Source of the DNA: Eubacterium sp. 14-2
GTDB lineage: Bacteria; Bacillota; Clostridia; Lachnospirales; Lachnospiraceae
Reading direction: 5' to 3'
Assembly (NCBI RefSeq): GCF_000403845.2
Contig: NZ_KE159568.1
Coordinates: forward strand, 1,185,400-1,249,399
DNA: 64,000 nucleotides
Both the position numbers and the translations under genes were made by a program. The notes beneath the pieces were generated by a model that was given only the letters and a program-made list of their open reading frames with translations, was not told the origin of the DNA and searched no databases. This document shows, piece after piece, positions 43,707 to 51,952 of the stretch (position 1 is its first letter; each line of letters starts with the position of its first letter).

Positions 43707-45464
43707 TTACTCCACATCCTGAAGGGCGTCAAATCCTTCTTCTCCGGTTCTTACTTTCACTACATTTTCTACATCATAGACAAAAATTTTTCCATCTCCA
43801 ATATGCCCTGTGTAAAGTACTTTCTTCGCTGTTTCAATCACTTTACAGATCGGAATCGCGCTAACTACAAGATTCACCTGTACTTTGGGAAGAAGATTCG
43901 CCTCTACCTGTACGCCGCGATAGTACTCCGGTTTGCCTTTCTGAACCCCGCATCCCAGGACATGGGATACTGTCATACCAGTAATTCCCAACTTCATCAT
44001 TGCATTCTTTAAAGCTTCAAATTTGGATTCCCTGCAGACAATTTCAATCTTTGTAAGTTTCGGAGTTCCTTCTTCAAATGCAGGAACTTTCTTAACCGGA
44101 ATCGCTTCTGCAACCGGGATATCACCGGATACCGCAACAAAATCAGTTCCTTCTTCAATATACTCCGGAAGCATTGCAAAACCTGCATACGCAGAAGGAA
44201 GGCCATGTTCTGCTGCATCAAGGCCAGCCATTTCTTCTTCCCTGTCTGCACGAAGGCCTGTAATTGCTCTGATTACAAGGAATGTAATAGTTATGGTAAC
44301 TGCTGTCCATACTGCTACACTGGCAAAGCCGATAAACTGAAGTTTCAACAAGTCAAACCCACCGCCATAAAACAGACCAGTTAAAGTTTCTCCCGAAGCA
44401 TTTGCAATACTGTATCCGGGAGCCTTATCTGTAGCAAATAATCCAACTGCAAGTGTACCCCAGATCCCATTCATGCAATGCACGGCAACTGCCCCGACCG
44501 GATCATCAATGCGAAGTATATGGTCAAGAAGCCACACGCCAAACACAACCAAAAGGCCTGCAACTGCTCCAATCACAATTGCACCAAATGCATCCGTCAC
44601 ATCGCACGGTGCTGTGATTGCAACAAGCCCTGCCAACGATGCATTCAAGCACATGGAAACATCCGGTTTTCCATATTTGATCCATGTAAAGAGCATACAT
44701 ACAACAGTTGCAGCCGCAGGTGCGACTGTTGTTGTCAGGAAAACAGAACCAAGTTGTGCAATAGAAGTTGCAGCCGCACCATTAAATCCATACCATCCGA
44801 GCCAAAGAATAAATACCCCAAGCGCTCCGAATGCTATGCTATGTCCCGGAACTGCATTTACTTTCACAACTTTTCCACTCGTATCTCTGGTAAACTTTCC
44901 GATACGGGGACCAAGAATTTTTGCACCAATTAATGCAGAAATACCGCCTGTCATATGGATCGCACAGGAACCGGCAAAATCATGGAATCCAAGTTGCGCC
45001 AGCCATCCTCCTCCCCATATCCAGTGTGCTTCAATTGGATAGATCAAGGCAGAAATTACACCGGAATAAATACAATAGGACAGAAATTTTGTACGTTCCG
45101 CCATTGCACCGGATACGATGGTCGCCGTTGTGGCACAGAATACAAGGTTAAATACAAAACTTGAAAAATCAAACTCCGCATATGCAGTAAACAAATCAAA
45201 TCCCGGTCTTCCGATAAATCCCCACAGGTCTTCTCCCATCAGTAAACCAAAACCAATCAGTATAAATACTACGGTTCCAATACAAAAATCCATCAAGTTC
45301 TTCATAATGATATTTCCTGTATTTTTTGCCCTGGTAAAACCCGCCTCTACCATTGCAAAACCTGCCTGCATCCAGAACACCAATGCAGCGCCAATTAAAA
45401 ACCAGACTCCGAACACTTCGGCGGATACTGTTTCCTGCACAAATGCTTTCATAGCTTCTTCCAT
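43707..45464 (-). CDS. amtB: Ammonium transporter AmtB fused to a PII (GlnK) domain
   Basis: 585 residues. Residues 1-410 form an 11-segment ammonium channel (FWMQAGFAMVEAGFTRAKN, AHWIWGGGWL, MTGGISALIGAKILGPR, HCMNGIWGTLAVGLF). The last 115 form a PII signal-transduction domain (LTKIEIVCRESKFEALKNAMMKLGITGMTVS, T-loop GCGVQKGKPEYYRG, C-terminal GDGKIFVYDVENVVKVRTGEEG). The fusion would gate ammonium uptake directly. The ATG at 45464 follows GGAGGAAGAAGAT. It is the first intact gene after the decayed glnN. Confidence 0.95.
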   Translation of the reverse strand: MEEAMKAFVQETVSAEVFGVWFLIGAALVFWMQAGFAMVEAGFTRAKNTGNIIMKNLMDFCIGTVVFILIGFGLLMGEDLWGFIGRPGFDLFTAYAEFDFSSFVFNLVFCATTATIVSGAMAERTKFLSYCIYSGVISALIYPIEAHWIWGGGWLAQLGFHDFAGSCAIHMTGGISALIGAKILGPRIGKFTRDTSGKVVKVNAVPGHSIAFGALGVFILWLGWYGFNGAAATSIAQLGSVFLTTTVAPAAATVVCMLFTWIKYGKPDVSMCLNASLAGLVAITAPCDVTDAFGAIVIGAVAGLLVVFGVWLLDHILRIDDPVGAVAVHCMNGIWGTLAVGLFATDKAPGYSIANASGETLTGLFYGGGFDLLKLQFIGFASVAVWTAVTITITFLVIRAITGLRADREEEMAGLDAAEHGLPSAYAGFAMLPEYIEEGTDFVAVSGDIPVAEAIPVKKVPAFEEGTPKLTKIEIVCRESKFEALKNAMMKLGITGMTVSHVLGCGVQKGKPEYYRGVQVEANLLPKVQVNLVVSAIPICKVIETAKKVLYTGHIGDGKIFVYDVENVVKVRTGEEGFDALQDVE

Positions 45465-45500
45465 ATCTTCTTCCTCCAATCAGAAGTTAAATTTATCAAC

Positions 45501-45715
45501 TTATTTTACGCCAAAGAGTAAATCGCCATAAATTGGAAATGGCCAGTATTTCTTTGCCGTCATCGTTTCTGCCTCATCACAGGCAACTCTTAATTCTCCC
45601 ATCTTTGCCATATCGCTCATGGTATTTGCTTCAATTGTCAGTTTTGCCGATAAATTTGCTTTCATCACTCTGTCATCGAATACTTTACATCCAAAAAATC
45701 TGATACATTCTTCAT
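45501..45715 (-). pseudogene. glnN remnant (type III glutamine synthetase), frameshifted and internally deleted
   Basis: The ATG at 45715 follows AAAGGAGC and begins MKNVSDF; one base appears lost in a T run, after which FGCKVFDDRVMKANLSAK continues in the next frame. This matches the start of GSIII (FFGxxVFNDxVMKxRL). The frame then jumps to IEANTMSDMAKMGELRVACD and KKYWPFPIYGDLLFGVK, the GSIII C-terminus. About 600 residues are missing. GSIII normally runs to about 700 residues. It retains its leader with ANTAR-type hairpins and its promoter. Confidence 0.8.
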
Positions 45716-45741
45716 AATCCTGCTCCTTTCAATTTGAAAAT

Positions 45742-45804
45742 AAAAAGACAGGGATAGCTTTCATGGCGCTTTTCCCTGCGCCGCAAAAGACTCCCTTGCC
45801 TTTT
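45742..45804 (-). promoter_or_regulatory. ANTAR-type hexaloop 2 with overlapping terminator
   Basis: Minus strand: AAAAGGC, loop AAGGGA, GTCTTTT (45804-45785); loop position 1 is A and 4 is G, as ANTAR targets require. The loop's GGGA and the 3' arm can instead join an imperfect stem GGGA...GGCGC/GCGCC...TCCC followed by T-rich sequence (about 45798-45742), a terminator. The two folds are mutually exclusive. Confidence 0.6.
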
Positions 45805-45830
45805 ATCCCAAATTTTATGTATTTTCACTG

Positions 45831-45881
45831 AAAAGTAAAAAGCGTCTCTGAGAACTTTCCCTCAAAGACGCCCTTGCCTTT
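45831..45881 (-). promoter_or_regulatory. ANTAR-type hexaloop 1 with overlapping terminator
   Basis: Minus strand: AAAGGC, loop AAGGGC, GTCTTT (45881-45864), with A at loop position 1 and G at 4. The 3' arm GTCTTT is also the 5' arm of a terminator, GCGTCTTTGAG/CTCAGAGACGC plus TTTTT (45871-45831). ANTAR binding to the hexaloop would block the terminator. Confidence 0.7.
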
Positions 45882-45890
45882 ACGTGTTGG

Positions 45891-45919
45891 ATAATACACC
45901 CTTAAAAATCATTTGTCAA
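45891..45919 (-). promoter_or_regulatory. Sigma-A promoter of the glnN'-amtB-purF operon
   Basis: Minus strand TTGACA, 17 bases, TATTAT; predicted start about 3 bases before hexaloop 1. Confidence 0.8.
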
Positions 45920-45953
45920 TCCTTTTTTTATTTTTTTATCGTGTCAAAAAATA

Positions 45954-45982
45954 TTGACAAAGCGCTTCATCTGTTGTACTAA
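45954..45982 (+). promoter_or_regulatory. Sigma-A promoter of glnA-ANTAR operon
   Basis: TTGACA, 17 bases, TACTAA; predicted start about 45989, a few bases before the glnA hexaloop hairpin. Confidence 0.7.
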
Positions 45983-45993
45983 TATAAATTAGT

Positions 45994-46061
45994 GTGAGCA
46001 AAGGCGTTCATTTTCAGAGTAGAAATCACCTGCCCTGGTAGTGGATAATTTTGCTTTTTTT
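45994..46061 (+). promoter_or_regulatory. glnA leader: ANTAR-type hexaloop and conditional terminator
   Basis: TGAGC, loop AAAGGC, GTTCA (45995-46010) is a hexaloop hairpin with loop A1 and G4. AGCAAA within its 5' half can instead pair with TTTGCT (46050-46055), which is followed by T6 (about 46055-46061), forming a terminator. Hexaloop formation would prevent it, the antitermination mechanism described for ANTAR regulators. Confidence 0.6.
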
Positions 46062-46110
46062 GATTTATTCTGAAAGATATGCAGCAAATTAAAAGAAAGT
46101 AGGTAGGCTT

Positions 46111-47322
46111 ATGAAATATTCCAAAGAAGAGGTCATCCAATATGTACATGAAGAAGATGTAAAATTCATCCGCCTCGCCTTTTGCGATGTATTCGGCAGG
46201 CAGAAAAACATATCCATTATGCCACAGGAACTTTCCCGTGCTTTTGAATATGGCATCGCCATTGACGCATCCGCCATAGCTGGTTTTGGCGATGAAAACC
46301 ATTCTGATCTGTTCCTGCATCCTGAAGCAGACACATTGACGCCTCTGCCATGGAGACCGGAGCATGGAAGTGTAGTAAGAATGTTCTGTCACATTACTTA
46401 TCCGAATGGCAAAATATTTGAATGTGATACCCGTTCTATTTTAAAAAACGCAATTCAAAAAGCAAAACTTTCCGGACATCAGTTTTTCTTTGGCGCAGAG
46501 CAGGAGTTTTACCTGTTCATGTTGGATGACAATGGAAATCCAACCAAAGAACCTTATGATAACGCAACTTATATGGATATCGCCCCGGAAGACAAAGGTG
46601 AAAATATTCGCCGCGAAATATGCCTGACTCTGGAGCAGATGGGAATACAGCCGGAAAGCTCACATCATGAAGAAGGACCGGGACAAAACGAAATTGATCT
46701 TCGCTATTCTGATCCTCTGACCGCCGCAGACAACGCCATGACGTTTCAGACAGTTGTAAAAACAATTGCCCGGCGGAATGGCCTTTGCGCTGATTTCAGC
46801 CCGAAACCATTGGAAAACAAACCAGGAAACGGCTTCCATATCAATATATCAGTCAAATCATCTTATGATGCAGACAATGTGAAATACCTGATTGCAGGGA
46901 TTTTGGATAAAGTCGCTGATATGACAGTATTTTTAAATTCAACTGAAAGTTCCTATCGTCGTTTTGGCAGCAACAAAGCGCCAAAATATATTTCCTGGTC
47001 CAGCGAAAACCGTTCACAGCTTGTAAGAATCCCTGCAGCTGTCGGCGAATACCGTCGTGTTGAACTGCGTTCTCCTGATCCGGCAGCAAATACTTATCTG
47101 ATATTTGCCCTGATAATCTATGCCATTCTTGATGGGATTGAGAATAAACTGGAGCTGCCGGCTCCTGCGGATATCAATCTGTATAAAGCAGATGTAAATA
47201 CCCTTGCCAATTTTAAACAGCTGCCCTGCAATCTTAAATCTGCCTGTGCGATAGCTGCAAACAGCAATTTTATCAAAAAAAACATACCGGACGCTATATT
47301 AGACATCTACTGTAATAAATAA
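46111..47322 (+). CDS. glnA: Glutamine synthetase type I
   Basis: 403 residues, slightly shorter than the usual 440. It makes glutamine from glutamate and ammonia. Motifs: FIRLAFCDVFGRQKNISI, FFGAEQEFYLF (metal Glu), ESSHHEEGPGQNEIDLRY, GNGFHINIS, and RIPAAVGEYRRVELRSPDPAANTYL (glutamate site). The Pro/Tyr-adenylylation region of Gram-negative enzymes is not evident, as in Firmicutes. It is followed by the ANTAR gene 32 bases on and preceded by a leader with ANTAR-type control. It presumably compensates for the lost GSIII. The start has AAAGTAGG spaced acceptably. Confidence 0.92.
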   Translation: MKYSKEEVIQYVHEEDVKFIRLAFCDVFGRQKNISIMPQELSRAFEYGIAIDASAIAGFGDENHSDLFLHPEADTLTPLPWRPEHGSVVRMFCHITYPNGKIFECDTRSILKNAIQKAKLSGHQFFFGAEQEFYLFMLDDNGNPTKEPYDNATYMDIAPEDKGENIRREICLTLEQMGIQPESSHHEEGPGQNEIDLRYSDPLTAADNAMTFQTVVKTIARRNGLCADFSPKPLENKPGNGFHINISVKSSYDADNVKYLIAGILDKVADMTVFLNSTESSYRRFGSNKAPKYISWSSENRSQLVRIPAAVGEYRRVELRSPDPAANTYLIFALIIYAILDGIENKLELPAPADINLYKADVNTLANFKQLPCNLKSACAIAANSNFIKKNIPDAILDIYCNK

Positions 47323-47354
47323 TTTAAGCCAAAGAAAAAAGAAGGAGGTGCAAA

Positions 47355-47939
47355 ATGAGTTTAAGAGAACGGGTTTACAGTATACTCATTGTGTCTGCAA
47401 CAGATAAATTCACCTCTGCCTTTGCCGACCTGCTTCCCGAAACAAGATATTCCCCGCTCCATACTGCTGCCAGTGTCAACGCCGCCGAACGGATACTCGC
47501 TGAAAAAACATTTGATTTTGTCATTATCAACGCGCCTTTGCCTGATGATATTGGTGTTCGTTTTGCGATTGACACCAGTACCAGTAAACAATCTGCTGTG
47601 CTGCTTTTGGTAAAAAGCGATGTACATGCCGGAATTCACGACAAGGTTGCTGAATACGGTGTGTTCACGCTGTCAAAGCCAACATCAAAGCCAACCATGA
47701 TACATGCTCTTAGCTGGATGGAAAGCGCCAGAGAGCGGCTGAGACAATTTGAAAAGAAATCCCTGTCTGTCAAAGAAAAAATGGCAGAGATCCGTATTGT
47801 TAACAAGGCGAAATGGATTTTAATCAGCGAATTAAAAATGAATGAACCCGATGCTCACCGTTATATCGAGAAACAGGCAATGGATCGCTGCATTACAAAA
47901 CAAACCATTGCTGAAGAAATCATTAAGACTTATATGTAA
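47355..47939 (+). CDS. ANTAR-domain antitermination regulator
   Basis: 194 residues. The N-terminal pseudo-receiver (YSILIVSATDKFTSAFADLL) lacks the phospho-acceptor Asp: VIINAPLPDD has Asn where receivers have Asp. A coiled coil (SARERLRQFEKKSLSVKEKM) leads into an ANTAR RNA-binding domain (EIRIVNKAKWILISELKMNEPDAHRYIEKQAMD, C-terminal 55 residues). ANTAR proteins bind hexaloop hairpins and prevent termination. Ribosome site AGGAGGTG; follows glnA in one operon. The hexaloops in both nearby leaders are its likely targets. Without the Asp, control may be by ligand or partner protein. Confidence 0.9.
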   Translation: MSLRERVYSILIVSATDKFTSAFADLLPETRYSPLHTAASVNAAERILAEKTFDFVIINAPLPDDIGVRFAIDTSTSKQSAVLLLVKSDVHAGIHDKVAEYGVFTLSKPTSKPTMIHALSWMESARERLRQFEKKSLSVKEKMAEIRIVNKAKWILISELKMNEPDAHRYIEKQAMDRCITKQTIAEEIIKTYM

Positions 47940-47973
47940 TGTCCCCATAAAAGCGTTTGCCACCTCCTGCCAG

Positions 47974-48011
47974 ATACCCTATTGCCAATCAATATTTTGG
48001 CAACAGGGTAT
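47974..48011. other. Hairpin just after the ANTAR gene
   Basis: Arms ATACCCTATTGCCAA/TTGGCAACAGGGTAT pair over 14 of 15 positions. No U-tract follows, so termination is uncertain. Confidence 0.5.
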
Positions 48012-48287
48012 GCAGAAGGGGAGCCCGCCAGTCCAGGGCGCCATGCCACACAGCGTATTCCATTGGATGATTTCTTCATCTGTTGGATTATCTGCAATCC
48101 TCACACAGGAATAGCAGATGTCAGTGTCCTGTGTCCGTTTCCCGTATTTTTTCTCGCATTCGTGGACCAGGATTTTATCCACAAAGGTATTTAAGGTTTC
48201 GGGCGTTAGCTCGTCAATACGGGTGTATTTCCTGGTGACGGCTATCAGCCTGATATCCATCTGACAGCTTGTAAAAACGTTCGTCAT
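47979..48287 (-). pseudogene. C-terminal fragment of a large serine recombinase
   Basis: An open frame of 102 codons contains IRLIAVTRKYTRIDELTPETLNTFVDKILVHECEKKYGKRT, in pieces characteristic of the C-terminus (DUF4368-type) of large serine recombinases such as TndX/TnpX that move conjugative and mobilisable elements. The catalytic N-terminus is absent and the 3' end is divergent, so this is a remnant. It marks the right side of the nitrogen/MATE region. Confidence 0.6.
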
Positions 48288-48457
48288 TCAGCTTTTAAGG
48301 GAAACTTACTCGTGGTCTCACTTAAAATCCCAATTGTCAAACTGAATTATACCATAATCTGCTTAATAATAACACTTTTATATTTACAAATATAAGGCAG
48401 TCGCATCATCTGCAATGGGGCTGCCTGCTGTATTTTACTTTATTCTGTTTTCTGATT

Positions 48458-49141
48458 TTACCGCTCCGGCATCTGGAAGCCTTTCAGCGCCAGGTTCAGG
48501 CAGTCGTTAAAGGGCTTCATCTTCCGGAACATGGAGACTGCAAGTGTCAGAAATTCTTCTCCGTTTTGGATTATTTCATCTTTCAGCGGATATTCCAGGT
48601 ACCAGCTTTTATATTTGAGAAATTCTGCCTGGGAGTGTTCTTTGTCATAACCGCGGGGCACATTTTTCAGGGCAGCACCCTGAACCTGAAAATTCTCCTG
48701 AAATTCTTTCTGACAGATGACTTCTTCCCATTCCTGCGGATGTTCCTGAATATAATCCCGCACCAGTTTTGTGGCGTCTTTGAACATATCTGCAAAAAGG
48801 CCTCCTCCCAGGAAGGACTGGTTTCCAGGCTTTATCATAAGATAATATCCCACCGGCACCGGCAGTTTGCCCTGAGGTCCGATATGGGCCCGGAAGGAGG
48901 GATTATAAGGGGATTTGTCATGGCTGAACCTGGTGTCCCGCACCAGCTTGAAGGTCAGGCTTTTGGGTTCATGGTGCAGAATACTGCTGTCAAATTCTCC
49001 GATTTTCAGTATAAGTTCCTGCAAAAATTCCTCAAACTCTGCATTTGCCTGCCGGTATGCTTCTTTATGGGCATGATACCACTCCCGGTTATTGTTCTGG
49101 CTTAATTCCTTCAGGTAATCCAGTATCAACGATGTATTCAT
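48458..49141 (-). CDS. DUF2461 family protein
   Basis: 227 residues. The features DYLKELSQNNNREWYHAHKEAY, FKLVRDTRFSHDKSPYNPSFRAHIGPQGK and YLMIKPGNQSFLGGGLFADMFKDATKLVRDYI match the conserved DUF2461 (TIGR02453) family of unknown function. The ribosome site is AAGGGAGAA. It is preceded by an ECF sigma factor in the same direction, 18 bases away, so a joint transcript is likely. No functional clue comes from neighbours. Confidence 0.85.
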   Translation of the reverse strand: MNTSLILDYLKELSQNNNREWYHAHKEAYRQANAEFEEFLQELILKIGEFDSSILHHEPKSLTFKLVRDTRFSHDKSPYNPSFRAHIGPQGKLPVPVGYYLMIKPGNQSFLGGGLFADMFKDATKLVRDYIQEHPQEWEEVICQKEFQENFQVQGAALKNVPRGYDKEHSQAEFLKYKSWYLEYPLKDEIIQNGEEFLTLAVSMFRKMKPFNDCLNLALKGFQMPER

Positions 49142-49159
49142 TTTTTATTCTCCCTTCTC

Positions 49160-50011
49160 CTATGAATTTTTCACTATGTTCAGTGAAGCCGAATCCAGAA
49201 ATTCCCGTACAAACTTTTTGAGATGCTCCGGAGATTCATAAGATTTACAGAAAGAAAATTTTGCGGCCAGACCGTCAATCTCTTCCATGGCTTCTTTTAC
49301 GTTCTGCATTTTTTCTTCCGGAATGATTCCCGCTGATACATAGTCGAGACTGGCCGGATTAATTCTGTGATTCTGAATGGCATAATTCACCCGGTCTCTG
49401 CATTTACATGTTCCTTTTCCGTATTCTCCGCAGTAGGTTTCCAGAAAATCTGCCACTTTCTTTCGGACTCTGGACAGTTTCTGGCGGTAGGCTTCCGGCG
49501 TCATATCCAGAAGATCTCCGGCTATCCGGCTGTCTGTCCGGAACATGGTTCCCAGCACAAAAATGCACCTGCTCTCTGTATCAAGACACTGAAGCAGTAC
49601 GTTGGTGCAGGCCATTTTCAGTTCTTCTTCCAGAACCGCCTGTTCCACATTCTGACTCAGATCCGGAATATCCTGCAGTTTTCCGTTTTTGATATCGTCA
49701 CCATAATATTCAAAGCTCAGGGGATAATTTGCAAACATATGTTTTTTGTAGTCTTTCAGATGGTTTACTGCGATACGGAATACCCAAGTGGAAAATGCGC
49801 TTTCTTTCCGAAAAGACGACAGATGAGTAATCACTTTCAGTATAATATCCTGTGACGCATCCTCCGCATCTGCAAAAGTTCCCAGCATTCGCAGAGACAG
49901 ATTAAAAATCAGATCCTGAACGCTGGAAATCACGGTTTCCAGAGCTTCTTTGTCCCCGGCAACTGCCTGGTCAATCAAAAGGGACAGTTCTTCATTTGTT
50001 TTATTTTTCAT
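49160..50011 (-). CDS. ECF-type sigma factor with long C-terminal extension
   Basis: 283 residues from the ATG at 50011 (AGGAGGTAAAAAAC before it). Region 2 (residues 15-85: LIFNLSLRMLGTFADAEDASQDI, FRKESAFSTWVFRIAVNHLKDYKK) and region 4 (about 140-185) are clear; then about 95 residues extend it, with Cys residues (TYCGEYGKGTCKCRD) that could bind metal or respond to redox. No anti-sigma gene is adjacent. A C-terminal extension may replace one. The two ECF factors of this window are not close relatives. Confidence 0.8.
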   Translation of the reverse strand: MKNKTNEELSLLIDQAVAGDKEALETVISSVQDLIFNLSLRMLGTFADAEDASQDIILKVITHLSSFRKESAFSTWVFRIAVNHLKDYKKHMFANYPLSFEYYGDDIKNGKLQDIPDLSQNVEQAVLEEELKMACTNVLLQCLDTESRCIFVLGTMFRTDSRIAGDLLDMTPEAYRQKLSRVRKKVADFLETYCGEYGKGTCKCRDRVNYAIQNHRINPASLDYVSAGIIPEEKMQNVKEAMEEIDGLAAKFSFCKSYESPEHLKKFVREFLDSASLNIVKNS

Positions 50012-50062
50012 GTTTTTTACCTCCTGTATAATCAGACGCGCTGCGTCCGGTTCTGTGACAGG

Positions 50063-50106
50063 AAAACCCCGCCAAAACAAATTTTTCATCATCTGTTCTG
50101 ACGGGG
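50063..50106 (-). terminator. Terminator between the helicase and ECF sigma genes
   Basis: Minus strand: CCCCGTCAGAACA pairs with TGTTTTGGCGGGG (13 base pairs including G-U) and TTTTCC follows; it lies just beyond the helicase stop codon. Confidence 0.65.
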
Positions 50107-50121
50107 CACCCCCTGTATTAT

Positions 50122-51714
50122 TTATTTCTGATTTGCAGGCTCAATATTGATGCTTTTTCCTTTGATCTTGGAATTGGTCATGGCCTGCAGCACTTCTTTT
50201 CCATATTCCCGCGGTACTTCCACAAAGGTATACTTATCGTACATATCGATGGCTCCCACCAGTTTTCCGGGCATACCGGACTCTCCGGCAATGGCTCCCA
50301 GAATATCTCCCGGTTTCACATGCTGCTTTTTCCCGATATTGATAAACAGCCGCACCATGCCTTCTTCTGCGCCTGTATCGCCGAATTCATAATTTTCCAG
50401 ACCGCTCTGGGCCTTTTCTTCTTCTCCCAGAAGGGCCAGCTTTAAGAAAGCCGCTGCAATGTCCATGGCAGTGTAATCGGCCTCGTTTACCTGAGATTCA
50501 ATCATATTTACCATGGAGGTCAGGTCTTCTTCTTCGATTACAGTTCCGATGTGATCCATGATTTTCTCCAGTTTTACCTGCACCACATCTTCCATGCTGG
50601 GCACTTTCTGGGCCAGAATCTTGGTTTTGCAGTAACGCTGGATGTCTTTTAACTTGTAGACTTCTTTTCCTTTTACAAAGGTAAAAGAGCGCCCGGTTCT
50701 GCCTGCCCGTCCGGTTCTGCCGATACGGTGTACATAATATTCGTCATCCTGGGGAAGGTCAAAGTTAAAGACAGCTTCCACGTCATCCACATCAATTCCT
50801 CTTGCAGCCACATCAGTGGCTACCAGAATCTCCGTGTTGCCGTTGCGGAAATGATTCATAACCCTGTCGCGCTGCATCTGTTTCATATCTCCGTGGAGTC
50901 CTTCCGCAAAGTAACCCCGGCCCTGCAGTGCGTTGGTCAGTTCATCCACCATCCGTTTGGTATTGCAGAACACAAGGGAAAGTTTGGGATCATAGACATC
51001 CAGAAGCCTGCTCAGGACTTCTACTTTATCTTTGCGCTTAACATCATAATAATACTGTTCGATGTTCGGAACCGTCAGCTCTTTTTTTACTACTTTAATG
51101 GTCACTGCGTCTTTCTGGTATTTTTTGGTAATATCCAGAATGGGTTTCGGCATGGTTGCAGAAAACAGCACCGTCTGCCTCTCCTCCGGGATATATTCCA
51201 GAACTGTCTCTATGTCCTCCCGAAATCCCATGTTCAGCATTTCGTCCGCCTCATCCAGTACGATGGTATTTACTTCCTCGCACTTGATGGTTCTGCGCCT
51301 CAGGTGATCCATAATTCGTCCTGGTGTTCCGATGATGATCTGAGCGCCGCCTTTTAAAGAGCGAATCTGTTTTACAATATCCTGTCCGCCATATACAGGA
51401 AGCACTTTCACACCGTGCATGTATTTTGCAAGACAGCGGACTTCCTCCGCCACCTGGATAGCCAGTTCTCTGGTGGGGCAGAGAACAATAGCCTGGGTAC
51501 TTTTGTCATGGGGATTCACCTTCATCAGCAACGGAATTCCAAATGCCGCTGTTTTTCCGGTTCCTGTCTGTGCCTGTCCGATTACGTCCACGCCTTCCAT
51601 TACAATGGGGATTGCCTTGCTCTGAATGGGCGTGGCTTCCTCAAATCCCATCTCCTGGATTCCTCTTAATATCTGAGGATATAAATTTAATTCGTCAAAT
51701 CTTACTGTTTCCAT
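50122..51714 (-). CDS. DEAD-box RNA helicase with DbpA-type RNA-binding C-terminus
   Basis: 530 residues. The helicase core is complete: F-x17-TPIQSKAIP (Q motif), AQTGTGKT (motif I), PTRELAIQ, TPGRIMDHL, VLDEADEML (DEAD), SATMP, and HRIGRTGRAGR (VI). The C-terminal 75 residues (MVRLFINIGKKQHVKPGDILGAI to FVEVPREYGKEVL) form the DbpA/CsdA RNA-binding fold used for ribosome assembly or cold-shock RNA folding. The ATG at 51714 follows AAAGGAA. Orthology to dbpA, deaD or cshA is not settled here. Confidence 0.93.
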   Translation of the reverse strand: METVRFDELNLYPQILRGIQEMGFEEATPIQSKAIPIVMEGVDVIGQAQTGTGKTAAFGIPLLMKVNPHDKSTQAIVLCPTRELAIQVAEEVRCLAKYMHGVKVLPVYGGQDIVKQIRSLKGGAQIIIGTPGRIMDHLRRRTIKCEEVNTIVLDEADEMLNMGFREDIETVLEYIPEERQTVLFSATMPKPILDITKKYQKDAVTIKVVKKELTVPNIEQYYYDVKRKDKVEVLSRLLDVYDPKLSLVFCNTKRMVDELTNALQGRGYFAEGLHGDMKQMQRDRVMNHFRNGNTEILVATDVAARGIDVDDVEAVFNFDLPQDDEYYVHRIGRTGRAGRTGRSFTFVKGKEVYKLKDIQRYCKTKILAQKVPSMEDVVQVKLEKIMDHIGTVIEEEDLTSMVNMIESQVNEADYTAMDIAAAFLKLALLGEEEKAQSGLENYEFGDTGAEEGMVRLFINIGKKQHVKPGDILGAIAGESGMPGKLVGAIDMYDKYTFVEVPREYGKEVLQAMTNSKIKGKSINIEPANQK

Positions 51715-51952
51715 ATAATTCCTTTCATCTCTCACACAAAGTCTGTTGCTAATCATAGCAGAGAAATGGGCTATTGTCAAATTATTTTCTAAAATATTCC
51801 TCATCTTATTGACTTTACCCTCTTTATGGTGTAGTATCTGTTTATGGTCAATGTAGTTTTTAATACTATGTAATCATATTTTCATTACTTTTACATATAC
51901 TATAACTGTCGATGACATACTTAAGATGTTGCAAAAAGGAGGATATGTTATT

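Larger units (their letters stand above)
45716..46110. promoter_or_regulatory. 395-base divergent control region between the glnN'-amtB-purF and glnA operons
   Basis: Holds two divergent sigma-A promoters and three ANTAR-type hexaloop hairpins with terminators, listed separately. No coding frame was recognised. Both transcripts begin within about 6-10 bases of a hexaloop hairpin. Confidence 0.8.
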
